From assembly GCA_965601955.1 (NCBI GenBank), contig OZ271855.1:930001-994000 (forward strand): 64,000 nt of DNA. The letters are read 5' to 3'. This DNA is from RHLJ01 sp965601955 (lineage in GTDB: Bacteria > Bacteroidota > Rhodothermia > Balneolales > Balneolaceae). Position numbers and translations under genes: made by a program. Positions 36,025 through 45,600 of the stretch are shown here, in pieces (within the stretch, counting starts at the first letter, position 1; each line of letters begins with the position of its first letter). Under the pieces are notes generated by a model that saw only the letters and a list, made by a program, of their open reading frames with translations, was not told the DNA's origin and did no database searches.

Positions 36025-38661
36025 ATGAATACTAAAATCACATCCATTTCTCTATTTTTTCTCTTGCTAATGTTGTCGCCAGGAAACCTTGATGCACAGA
36101 CCTGGCCCTTCGATAACACCATGGAGCCCTGGCAAATTGTAAACGACAATGGGGTAGCTGAGCTAAGTGATTTCATATCAGTTTTTGATGTACCTAGCCA
36201 GGGAGTTAGGTTAAGCATGAACGAGTTTGGGGATTCTGTTGAGTTTGTAAATACCGCACCAATTCAAATAGAAGGATCAGAAGGGCTGATATTTAGGATT
36301 AAAACTCCGAATAACCTTTCGAATATAGAAGCCATTGAGCTCTATGCTTTTTACAAAGATACATTGGGTAGTGATTCAACTTTTACTGCACTTGAAAGAT
36401 ATGAAGTGGGGCAATTTCCGGGAATAGATTATCACTTAGAAATACCAGAGAATGATAGCCTACTTGAAATAGGTTTGCGGATAATAGGAAAGACCTCCAT
36501 TGGTTCTCCTGATTTTTTCATCGACTATATTTCCTATGACAGTGACATCGATAGGTTTTTTGATGATGATGCCACTGTTGATCCTGTAATAGATATTGAT
36601 TTAGACTCGGTTGGTACCACTTTTGCGGGAATAAGCTGGTTAGCTGCTACAGGCACTGATCTTAAACATTATCTGATCTGGAGAAGAAATCAGTCGGATT
36701 ACTCAGAAGTTTTTATTGATAGTACTACTAATACTTTTTACATCGACCACGATGTGTTGAGTAATACCAGTTACGACTATTATGTATACTCTGTAGATCA
36801 AATGGGAAGAATTCCTGAAAGTTACCGGTTTGTTCGGGCAGTAATACCCTCGTTTCCCGAAGATATGACATGGGATTTTGAATCTGGACTTGGAGGATGG
36901 AGCACTATTGGAGGAGAAACTACACACATAGATAGCATTTCATATAGTGGTTTCTATTCAGCGGGGCTAATTATGGATTCGGATACAAATAAAATTTCTT
37001 TTTATGAAGAAGAGTTTATTCCTGAATCCGAGCAAACCATATTTTTCCGCTTCAAGGTACCTGAAGATATTTCTGATCTCGATGTGGTAGGCCCGTTTGC
37101 TGCATACGATTCCGGGTCGGTATTTATGGTCAATGCTTTAGAAGATGATGGGTTGATACCCGGTGAATGGATGACCACCACGCTAAAAATTCCTGACTAT
37201 GAGAGTTTCGAAAGCTTTGGTTTTCAGGTACAATCAGAAACTAACGGAGCTCCAGCTGTTTATGTCGATTTGGTAAGTACAAATCCCCAGGAAACCGGGG
37301 TACCAACCATTCAACCTCCTACAGGCTTACAAGCAGATACTGTTGGACATACATATTTCTCCTATTCCTGGAACCCATCATTGGGGAATGGATCCAGGAG
37401 GTATGTATCTACAGTCTATCGAACATTCAGTAACCCGTTTATACCAATAATTGCTAGAGTTTCTGAAATTTTTGAAAATAGATTGAGTTTCAAAGATTTG
37501 ACAAACAGGTATTGGCAGATTGAATTATTTGCAAAAGACCAGTTTGATAGGGAAACCGAAACCATTTCTATACCTGTAGAGCTGATTCCATTTGATTCTC
37601 ATGCAACCTTCGACTTTGAAACAGGATTTGAAGGGTGGAGCGGAACAGAAGGAGCTTTGAGTTTAACAACTTCAAACTCGATTAGCGGGAGCCATTCTAT
37701 AGAGTTCACTACTCAAGATCCTGAATCGTATTTAGAATTCATTAGTTCAGATTCGGTGTGGTCCGTGTTAGAGACAGGAAAAGTACTTCCGGGCCATATT
37801 CTTCATTATCGGTTATGGGTATCAAGCGAAGAGGCGGCAAAAATAGAGACATTCAAATTCTGGGTAAAAGACCAGGATCTAAATAAGGTTTTTGTGGATA
37901 GTAGTATTAAATCCATTCATCCCGATGAGTGGACTACCTTCCTGTTTACCATTCCAGATATGATTGAGGAGATTCATAGCTTTGGATTTACAGTATTGGG
38001 AAGAGAGGAAGGGATAAATCCAGAGGCGACTTTATTTGTGGATCTTATCAGTACGGTAAATTCTCCCAGTTATTTACCCAGATTGACAATTCCATCAAAT
38101 GTACAAGTTGAGGCTAATGGGTTTAGTTATGAACTAACCTGGTCCCCTTCAATGGGCAGGGATGAGCTCAAGCAGTACAACATTTATCGTAGGCTTGACG
38201 AAGGAGAAGAATCTGGAGATTTTGTAAACATTGGCTCCACTTCAGATACTCTTTTCACGGAAACAATCTTTGGTAGTGCCAAATTTGAGTTCAGAGTAAC
38301 AGCTGTTAATAAAGACGATCTGGAAAGCCTTTTTTCAGAAAGTGTTTTTGCTACCATAGGAAACCCTGTAAGCACGGAACCGCCTGGTGAACTTCCGGAA
38401 GTATTTAAGCTCTTCAATAACTATCCAAATCCGTTCAATCCCAGTACACAAATTAGGTATGATTTACCAGAGCATAGTGCGGTAAAGATTCAGGTTTTCA
38501 CAATAAATGGACAGTTAGTGCAAACACTAGTGAATGAGGTAAAACCAGCCGGCAAGCATACGGCTACTTTTAGAGCTGCTGATCTTGCTAGTGGTATGTA
38601 TATCTATAGGATGGAAGCTGGAGACTTTGTTCAGGTACAACGAATGTTGCTGATTAAGTAA
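36025..38661 (+). CDS. Secreted repeat protein with fibronectin-like modules and T9SS sorting tail
   Basis: I start at the ATG at 36025 (878 residues); a TTG at 36013 is in frame but less likely. A signal peptide (about 1-24) is followed by three alternating units: a jelly-roll-like module beginning F-D or W-D-F-E and ending with aromatic residues, and an FN3-like module such as Y-D-Y-Y-V-Y-S-V-D. The last 85 or so residues are a T9SS sorting domain with NYPNPFNPST near 798. It is probably a cell-surface binding or adhesion protein. No catalytic motif is visible. Confidence 0.8.
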   Translation: MNTKITSISLFFLLLMLSPGNLDAQTWPFDNTMEPWQIVNDNGVAELSDFISVFDVPSQGVRLSMNEFGDSVEFVNTAPIQIEGSEGLIFRIKTPNNLSNIEAIELYAFYKDTLGSDSTFTALERYEVGQFPGIDYHLEIPENDSLLEIGLRIIGKTSIGSPDFFIDYISYDSDIDRFFDDDATVDPVIDIDLDSVGTTFAGISWLAATGTDLKHYLIWRRNQSDYSEVFIDSTTNTFYIDHDVLSNTSYDYYVYSVDQMGRIPESYRFVRAVIPSFPEDMTWDFESGLGGWSTIGGETTHIDSISYSGFYSAGLIMDSDTNKISFYEEEFIPESEQTIFFRFKVPEDISDLDVVGPFAAYDSGSVFMVNALEDDGLIPGEWMTTTLKIPDYESFESFGFQVQSETNGAPAVYVDLVSTNPQETGVPTIQPPTGLQADTVGHTYFSYSWNPSLGNGSRRYVSTVYRTFSNPFIPIIARVSEIFENRLSFKDLTNRYWQIELFAKDQFDRETETISIPVELIPFDSHATFDFETGFEGWSGTEGALSLTTSNSISGSHSIEFTTQDPESYLEFISSDSVWSVLETGKVLPGHILHYRLWVSSEEAAKIETFKFWVKDQDLNKVFVDSSIKSIHPDEWTTFLFTIPDMIEEIHSFGFTVLGREEGINPEATLFVDLISTVNSPSYLPRLTIPSNVQVEANGFSYELTWSPSMGRDELKQYNIYRRLDEGEESGDFVNIGSTSDTLFTETIFGSAKFEFRVTAVNKDDLESLFSESVFATIGNPVSTEPPGELPEVFKLFNNYPNPFNPSTQIRYDLPEHSAVKIQVFTINGQLVQTLVNEVKPAGKHTATFRAADLASGMYIYRMEAGDFVQVQRMLLIK

Positions 38662-38673
38662 GCGACTTATTCT

Positions 38674-38699
38674 CTAATCCTATTGTAATTAGGCTTTTT
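38674..38699 (+). terminator. Weak terminator after the T9SS repeat protein
   Basis: CTAAT (38674-38678) pairs with ATTAG (38688-38692), followed by a short CTTTTTA tract. The stem is only five base pairs, so this is tentative. The remaining bases to 38928 show no gene. Confidence 0.4.
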
Positions 38700-38928
38700 A
38701 AACATTCTCGGTTCATTTCTTTCCGACTGATATTTCGGGTTAGCTAAAACGATATCAAGGATTAGAGTAGAGAAGTGTATCAAGATTTAGAATTACTTTT
38801 TTAAAGAAAAGATTCTACTTGGGAGGTTTAATTTCACACGATATTCATAAAGAAAAATTAAGTATAAAGAGATGAAGTCTACGAGCTGGAATCAGTGAAA
38901 CAATAACCTCTGTTGAAGGGTGAATAAC

Positions 38929-39414
38929 ATGAATAGCACCAATACTCTTCCTAAGAATTTGATTTTGCCACTTACCGCCATGCGTCTATTGATAGGATGG
39001 CATTTCTTATATGAAGGCATATTAAAATTGTACAATCCTGCATGGTCGGCAAAACCCTATTTGATAAGCGCTGAGACTATGACAGGATTTTATCAATGGC
39101 TCGCCAGTGACAGTATGATTGGAATTGTGGATACTCTCAATGTAGCCATATTGCTTGTAGTAGGTCTCAGCTTGTTGTTGGGCTTTAGAGAAAGAGCCGG
39201 GGCAGTCACAGGAATTTTGATATTAGTTCTTTACTACTTCGCCCATCCGGCCTTTTTTAACTCAGCTCAGTTGGGTGCGGAAGGAAATTATTTGTTGGTA
39301 AATAAAAACCTTATTGAAGCAGCTGCTCTCTGGGTTTTATACAGTGTTCCAACTGGTTCTTATTACGGTTTGGAAGTCTTTTTTAAATCATCCGCTACTT
39401 TTAAAACCTCATAG
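38929..39414 (+). CDS. DoxX-like membrane protein
   Basis: I start at the ATG at 38929 (161 residues); a GTG three codons earlier is in frame. It has about four membrane segments and the family start R-L-L-I-G-W-H-F-L-Y-E-G. DoxX/DoxD-like proteins are associated with redox reactions, but their exact role is unclear. The next gene starts two bases after its stop, so the two are surely co-expressed, which suggests a membrane partner for the oxidoreductase. Confidence 0.85.
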   Translation: MNSTNTLPKNLILPLTAMRLLIGWHFLYEGILKLYNPAWSAKPYLISAETMTGFYQWLASDSMIGIVDTLNVAILLVVGLSLLLGFRERAGAVTGILILVLYYFAHPAFFNSAQLGAEGNYLLVNKNLIEAAALWVLYSVPTGSYYGLEVFFKSSATFKTS

Positions 39415-39416
39415 TT

Positions 39417-41033
39417 ATGGCACAGGAAAACAAAAAACTATGGTCCCGAAGAGAAATCTTAAAAGGTTTTATCGGAGTACCGGTTATTGGAGCTATTTGG
39501 TGGGGAGCAGCGAAAAAGGCGGGGCAAAAATCACAATCTCGCGACATTATACTTAAAACGTTGAATATCTCGGCGTCTCCACCACCACCCTCAGGGTCAA
39601 TGGCAGGTGAACCGATACGGATAGGTATAATCGGGTTTGGAATTCGCGGTCCTCAGCTTTGTAGAGCCATAGGCTTTGCTCAAAAAAGTTGGTTAACACA
39701 GGCTGGAGAAGATGCCAGGAGGGACCCTGACAATACACGATTATCCAGTTTCCTTGAACAAGAGGATTTGAATGTGCAAATAACAGCGGTATGTGATGTA
39801 TTTGATGCTCATGCCCAGGATGCAGTGGATTCATTTAGTACAGATCAGGTAAAGGTGAAGAGGTACCGAACATATAAAGAATTGCTTGAAAGCGCGGATG
39901 TGGATGCAGTCATTATAGCTACCCCAGATCACTGGCATGCCCCTATGGCGATAGCTGCGCTACAGGCAGGCAAGCATGTATATGTTGAAAAGCCGATGAC
40001 TCACAACATAAAAGAAACCTATGAACTCAGAGCAGCAGCAGAAAACTCTGATAAGGTATTTGCAGTAGGTCATCAACATCGCCAGACCCAAAGCTTTTTA
40101 ACAGCTCAGGATGTAGTCAAAAAAAGAATACTCGGTCATGTTTCTTTGATTCAGGCGAATACCAATCGTAATGATGATAACGGCGCATGGCAGTATCATA
40201 TCCATGAAGCTGCAAGTCCTTCCACTATTGATTGGGAGCAATTTATAGGGAATGCTCCTATGACTGAGTTTAATTTGGAGCATTTCTTCCGCTGGAGAAA
40301 ATGGTGGGCATACGGTTCGGGACTTTCCGGGGATTTACTATCCCATGACTACGACAGAATTAATTGCGTACTGAACATGGGTATCCCCAACTCGGTGGTA
40401 TCATCAGGAGGTATTTATACCCATAGGGACGGTCGGAATGTACCTGACGTATTTCAAACTAATATGGAGTTTCCAGAGTTCTCAACCGGAGGCAGTCAAC
40501 AATCCGGAAAAGAAAAAGGGATGACGATGGTATATAGTGCTTCTTTAGGCAACAGTTTTGGACGCCAAACTTTGCTAATGGGGCATGATGCTACGATGGA
40601 GTTGGGTAACAGCCTTTCCATCTTTGTAGATAGAGGATCCACAAGGTTCAGAGATGAAATTCAAAATGGAACCATGCAACCAGGAGTGCCTGTATATACC
40701 TATGATCCTACAGCAAATGAAGTAGATGGCATAAGTTCTGCAACTACTCAGTATTTCGCTGACAAAGGCTTGCTATGGACCTATAGAGATGGTAGGCGTG
40801 TAGACTCTACTCACTTACATTTAAGAGAATGGTTGAGCTGCATACGCAATGGAGGTACTCCAAGCTGTGATATCAAAGCCGGTTTTGAAGAAGCAATTAC
40901 TTCCCATATGGCAGGGTTGTCTTATAAACTAGGTCGAAGAATCGACTGGGATAACGAGAAAGAAGAGTTAGTCCCTATTTCTGGGATCGATTTTGATGAA
41001 GCTTTACTCGCAAACCAGGAAAAGGTAAGCTGA
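39417..41033 (+). CDS. Tat-type Gfo/Idh/MocA family oxidoreductase
   Basis: The product has 538 residues. The N-terminus has a twin-arginine motif S-R-R-E-I-L-K-G and a hydrophobic stretch (about 12-32), so it is probably exported folded by Tat. The NAD(P)-binding fold reads IGIIGFGIRG, and the catalytic-site motif is V-E-K-P with E191-K192-P193. The C-terminal domain has H-Y-D-R and W-x-W-x-x-Y patterns. Such proteins oxidise sugars or act as GH109-like glycosidases. It pairs with the DoxX-like gene. Confidence 0.85.
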   Translation: MAQENKKLWSRREILKGFIGVPVIGAIWWGAAKKAGQKSQSRDIILKTLNISASPPPPSGSMAGEPIRIGIIGFGIRGPQLCRAIGFAQKSWLTQAGEDARRDPDNTRLSSFLEQEDLNVQITAVCDVFDAHAQDAVDSFSTDQVKVKRYRTYKELLESADVDAVIIATPDHWHAPMAIAALQAGKHVYVEKPMTHNIKETYELRAAAENSDKVFAVGHQHRQTQSFLTAQDVVKKRILGHVSLIQANTNRNDDNGAWQYHIHEAASPSTIDWEQFIGNAPMTEFNLEHFFRWRKWWAYGSGLSGDLLSHDYDRINCVLNMGIPNSVVSSGGIYTHRDGRNVPDVFQTNMEFPEFSTGGSQQSGKEKGMTMVYSASLGNSFGRQTLLMGHDATMELGNSLSIFVDRGSTRFRDEIQNGTMQPGVPVYTYDPTANEVDGISSATTQYFADKGLLWTYRDGRRVDSTHLHLREWLSCIRNGGTPSCDIKAGFEEAITSHMAGLSYKLGRRIDWDNEKEELVPISGIDFDEALLANQEKVS

Positions 41034-41043
41034 GGTATCTGGT

Positions 41044-42381
41044 TCAGGTTTTCTTTGTAAGTAAGTGAAATCTTGTGTTGTGCAATATGGCTGCCACGGT
41101 AAGGCCCGATATTAATCCTATCCAAAGTCCTTTGGGGCCAAAGCCTCCGTGAATACCCAGGTAATAGCCTGCTGAAAACCCGATTAACCAGTAGCTTATA
41201 AAATTGAATATCATTGGTACCTTGGTATCTTTGAGGCCACGTAAGGCACCGAATCCACCTACCTGGAGTCCATCCGATATCTGAAACAATCCAGCCATAA
41301 ATACCAGGGAAACGGCCATTGCTTTTACTTCCGGGGCGTCGGTATAAATTCCGACGATTAGCTCCGGGATTGTGAAGATTAGGATAGCAGTAAAAACCAT
41401 GATCCCGGTACAGGCACCTGTACCCAGGAAGCCTCGGAACCGGGCTTTTTCTATCGATCCCTGACCTACCGCCATACCAACGCGTTGAGAGATTGCCATG
41501 GATAGGCCAAAGGGTATCATGAAAACAGTAGCTGCTATATTAATGGCAATTTGGTGGGCTGCAGATGCAGTTACACTTAGTGTTCCCATCAATACACTTA
41601 CGCTGGCAAAAAGGAGTACCTCCATGGTTGAACTAATCCCATTAGGGATTCCAACGTGCAATAGCTCCTTGATGTATTTCCACTCTGGCCCCCTGGTTTT
41701 TGCAAAGATGTTGAATCGCCGAAAAGGTTTGAAAGAAGCGATGAAGCCGATCATGATTATCCCAAAAACCAGCTGTACAATCGTTGTGGCGTATCCTGTT
41801 CCAATGGCTCCCATTTTGGGAAATCCAAATTTGCCGTACATGAGAATGTAATCTGCAGGAATATTGAGCAGCAACATTCCCAAAGCCATGTACATTGCTG
41901 GCTTGGTGATTGCTAACCCTTCGCTGAAATATCTAAGCCCCATGAAGATTAATAATCCCGGTATTCCCCATGACACAGCTTTAAGATAGCCATCGGAAAG
42001 AGGTATAATTTCAGGGTCTACTCCAACCCAGTGCATTAGGATATCCAAATCCCTAATAATGAAAAAAGCCGGAATGGATAAAAATCCAACCAACCAAAGC
42101 ATTTGCCTAGCGCTCTTGCCAATTTCATAGAATTTACGTGCTCCCAAAAATTGAGAGACGATAGGGTTTATGGCAACCAGCGTAGCCATACAGAATAGAG
42201 ATACCGGTAGATAGAGCGCATTTCCAACAGCAACCCCAGCTAAATCGGCGGCACTTAGTCGCCCGGCCATGATAGTGTCGGTTACATTTAATCCCATCCC
42301 AAGGAGTTGGGTTCCTACAATAGGAAGTCCAATTTTAAACAGTTGGGAAGTCTCTTTTTTTATTTCCGGAATGGTACTCAT
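41044..42381 (-). CDS. MATE family efflux transporter
   Basis: The product has 445 residues with 12 membrane helices in two similar halves. Family patterns such as L-P-I-V-G-T-Q-L-L-G and G-I-P-N-G-I-S-S-T are present. MATE pumps export drugs or metabolites in exchange for sodium or protons. It is convergent with the Gfo/Idh gene, 10 bases apart. A heptamer tandem repeat lies within the sequence between this gene and the kinase upstream. Confidence 0.92.
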   Translation of the reverse strand: MSTIPEIKKETSQLFKIGLPIVGTQLLGMGLNVTDTIMAGRLSAADLAGVAVGNALYLPVSLFCMATLVAINPIVSQFLGARKFYEIGKSARQMLWLVGFLSIPAFFIIRDLDILMHWVGVDPEIIPLSDGYLKAVSWGIPGLLIFMGLRYFSEGLAITKPAMYMALGMLLLNIPADYILMYGKFGFPKMGAIGTGYATTIVQLVFGIIMIGFIASFKPFRRFNIFAKTRGPEWKYIKELLHVGIPNGISSTMEVLLFASVSVLMGTLSVTASAAHQIAINIAATVFMIPFGLSMAISQRVGMAVGQGSIEKARFRGFLGTGACTGIMVFTAILIFTIPELIVGIYTDAPEVKAMAVSLVFMAGLFQISDGLQVGGFGALRGLKDTKVPMIFNFISYWLIGFSAGYYLGIHGGFGPKGLWIGLISGLTVAAILHNTRFHLLTKKT

Positions 42382-42469
42382 ACAAAATTACTGAGCGCCA
42401 ATGGTACAAAACATTAGTTAGTTAAACTAACCCAGGCTAAGTAAGTAAGAATATTCATTGAAGAATAGA

Positions 42470-42580
42470 GAAGTAAGAATTGTTAGTCATTGTACAATTA
42501 TCAATTATTCAATGTTCAATGTTCAATGTTCAATGTTCAATGTTCTTACTTCTTCACTCCCTGTTCTTTATTCTTACTTC
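42470..42580. repeat. Inverted-repeat-flanked noncoding element
   Basis: GAAGTAAGAAT (42470-42480) and ATTCTTACTTC (42570-42580) are perfect complements at the ends of a 111-base noncoding stretch. The stretch contains the TTCAATG tandem repeat. A plus-strand frame from 42458 reads only low-complexity residues here. It may be a small repeat element that is found elsewhere in the genome. Confidence 0.5.
42508..42545. repeat. TTCAATG heptamer tandem repeat
   Basis: Five exact copies of TTCAATG (42508-42542) and a partial sixth run without interruption. The array lies 127 bases upstream of the MATE start and downstream of the large kinase gene. Slippage could change its length. Confidence 0.85.
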
Positions 42581-42615
42581 AATAGTTATCCGTGTAAAGA
42601 AAGGGAGGTTCAGGA

Positions 42616-45600
42616 CTATGGTTTGACTAAAGGCAGCGTAATAACAAACATAGTTCCTTTGTCCGCTTCTGATTTAAAATCAATTTCTCCCTCATGCTCC
42701 TCAATTATCTTTTTTGTGATGGCAAGCCCTAAGCCTGTTCCGCTGGTTTTTGTGGAGAAATTCGGCATGAATATATTCTTTTGATCTTCGGTTGAAATGC
42801 CCTCTCCATTATCAGATACTGAAATCTGAACCTTTCTTTTCCTGGCATTTAATTCGGTTCTAATACTAACCCTTCCGTTACTAGAAACGGCTTCTGAAGC
42901 ATTTTTTATAAGGTTGACAAATACCCTTCTTAATTCTTCTTTCGCTCCATGCACAAAAAGCGGTTGCTTAGCCAGGTTTATTTCAAGTGAGAAGTGTTTG
43001 TCTAGCTCATACATCTCACCCACAGATTGAATCAATGCATTGATGTCCAGTTTCTTAAACCCTTGTTGAATAGGCTTAGCAAAGGTAGAGAAATCGGAAG
43101 CAATTTTATTTAATGCGTCAATCTGCTCAATCATACTTGAAGCAATCTTTGATACTCGCTGATCCTGATCAGGTCCATCTTTTTTTGCCAGTTCGATCTG
43201 GCGTTCGAGGTGCTGAAGATTGAGCTTCATTGGGGTAAGAGGATTCTTTATCTCATGTGCTATTTGTTGCGCCATTTCTTTCCATGCTGCTTCCCGCTCG
43301 GTTTGGGCTAATTCATCAAGTGCCTTCTTTAAGCGATGAGTCATTTCATTATACGCCCGGGTAAGTGTGCCGATTTCATCTTTACTTTTTACGGGTAAGC
43401 GGGCATCAAAATCACCTTCTGATAAATCTTTAAGCGCCTCTCTGATTTCTTCAAGAGGGGAAGTAAGCTGAGCAGTGATGTACCCTACTACAATCATCAG
43501 TAAACCAAAAATGAGAACATAAAATCCAATGAGATAACTTACTGTTGAAAGCAAACGGTCATAGAAGCGGGGAGCTTTCAAGAAGGTGGGTACAGCAGCA
43601 ATTCCAACAACGGCATCGGCTTCATCCAGCCAGGGCATATAGCCAATCATCATTTGTTGATCATCAAATGAAACTACCTGAAGCTCTTGATTACTTCTCT
43701 CGCTTGTAATCTTATTATATACTTCCCATGGTATCGATTTTGAAAGTAAATGCTGGCTAAAGATTTGTGGGCTTGTAGAATTAGCCAGTGTACCATCAAC
43801 AAATAAAGAAGCATCAACGTCGAGTACTGACGCAATTCTCTGTAGTTCTTCAGGGCTAATTTCTACGTCTGAAAAATCTTGTTCAAGGCTGGAGCTTAGA
43901 TTCTCTAAACGATCGAATAACTGAGTTCGAACTTCCTGTTCGTTTTGAATAGTAAGTACATAGTAGGAAGCTCCTACCAGTGCAATTAGACAGACAAGGC
44001 TGGCAACTATTAACCGGTCAATGAGCCGGTCTTTAAACCGTCTTAGGTTTCCAAGTATTTGCCAGTTGTTTATCAACGAGAACATGAAGAGCAGCAGTAC
44101 GGCGCTTAAAACTACAATCATGAAAAGCCGCAGGAATGAGAATATATGCCTGTTGATATCCATCCTTGTTGTGGCAACTCGAACTATGTTATCAGAACCT
44201 TTTTTTATATATAGCTCTTTAATCTCATCTGACCCGGAGATAAATGAGCTTGTATATATAGAATCAACTTCCATCCGAGCAAGAATTCCATCCGAAAGGG
44301 AGGTTGGACCGGAGATATCTAGAGGAATTCCCGTGATAGATTTTCGAAGCAAACTCCCGTTTTCATATTCCGTAACTGAAAAGGTTTCTTGCCAGGAGTC
44401 GTCTTGTTTGGAAGAGATTACTGCCCGAAGGGGTTTTTCCAGCTGTGGAATTTCTTCATACACCGAGCACAGAATCCAGCCAGTTATTACTTCCGATTCA
44501 GCATTTTCAAAAATTGGTATCCAGCCACGTATGAAATCAGAATAATTGGCATTAATCGTATTAATTGGACGATATCGCAGTACGGGTCGAAGGTTTGCCC
44601 TTCGTATTTGCTCATCCTCGAAAGGGATTTGTAAATCCTGGATTCTAAAATCAGTACTCCATTGCGGAGGGGAAAGACTGGTTGTATAGTCAGAGATAAG
44701 CGTTCCTATACTATCAATCAACTGAACGGAAATGGTGTATCTCAACCAGGCTGGTCGGATATAATCTTCTACAAGTTGCTCAAGGGAAGCATCGTTTTGA
44801 GTTAACGAACTTGCTGTTAGCGATTCATTTAGATTCCCCAGGAGTTGAATAGTAATAGACTCTACTTCGTTAGCTTCTTCCTGTAAAAAAGGTTGAGCCG
44901 CTTGTTTCATCCTCTCATTTTGGCGAAAGGTACTGCCACTTGTGAAGGCAATGTATACAAAGCAAGTAATGAGATAAGAGATGAAAAAAGTCAGGCGTAA
45001 TTTCGAAGTTGTCTGAAGAACAAGCCTCTTTCTATTCCAGAAAAAAGAAAGAGTAAATATAAGAGCAAAAAAGAGTGCGGTTATAATAACTATCCAGGTT
45101 TCATCAGGGGATGAGTAAACAATGGCATTAGCAATAATGAGAAACGAAGTAAGCCCGGCTAAAAAAGAAATAGTGGGAGTTAATGCCCGCTTTTCATAGT
45201 GAAATAGGAAAAACCTGAAAGTGATTAATGATAAAGCCGCAATAGAAATAAAGAAAAGACAGGAAGAGATATAAAAGAGAAGAGTAAAACCTGACGGAAA
45301 TAAGGCTAAATCCATCACATTTATTATAGATCCTGCCAAAACTGAAGAAGTACTCTCCATGAAAAAAGAGAAGTACAAGGCTAATACAAAAGTAGAAAAA
45401 AAGGAAAGAGCAATAACGAGAGCTTTGCTGAATGAGTTTTTCCTTTTCATCGATGTGAGCAAATACCTGGATAAGGAAAAGCAGACCAGTAAGCTAAATG
45501 CAGCATTGATGAAATAGTTTAAGAGGGCCGTATTGCTAAGGATGGAAAAAGAGGAATGTTCAATCTCAGCCATTGAACTTAAAGCCTGTACCAGGAGCCA

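Noticed and set aside
42458..42784. A 108-codon plus-strand frame across the heptamer array
   Set aside because: It is low-complexity and antisense to the end of the kinase gene; it comes from the repeat.
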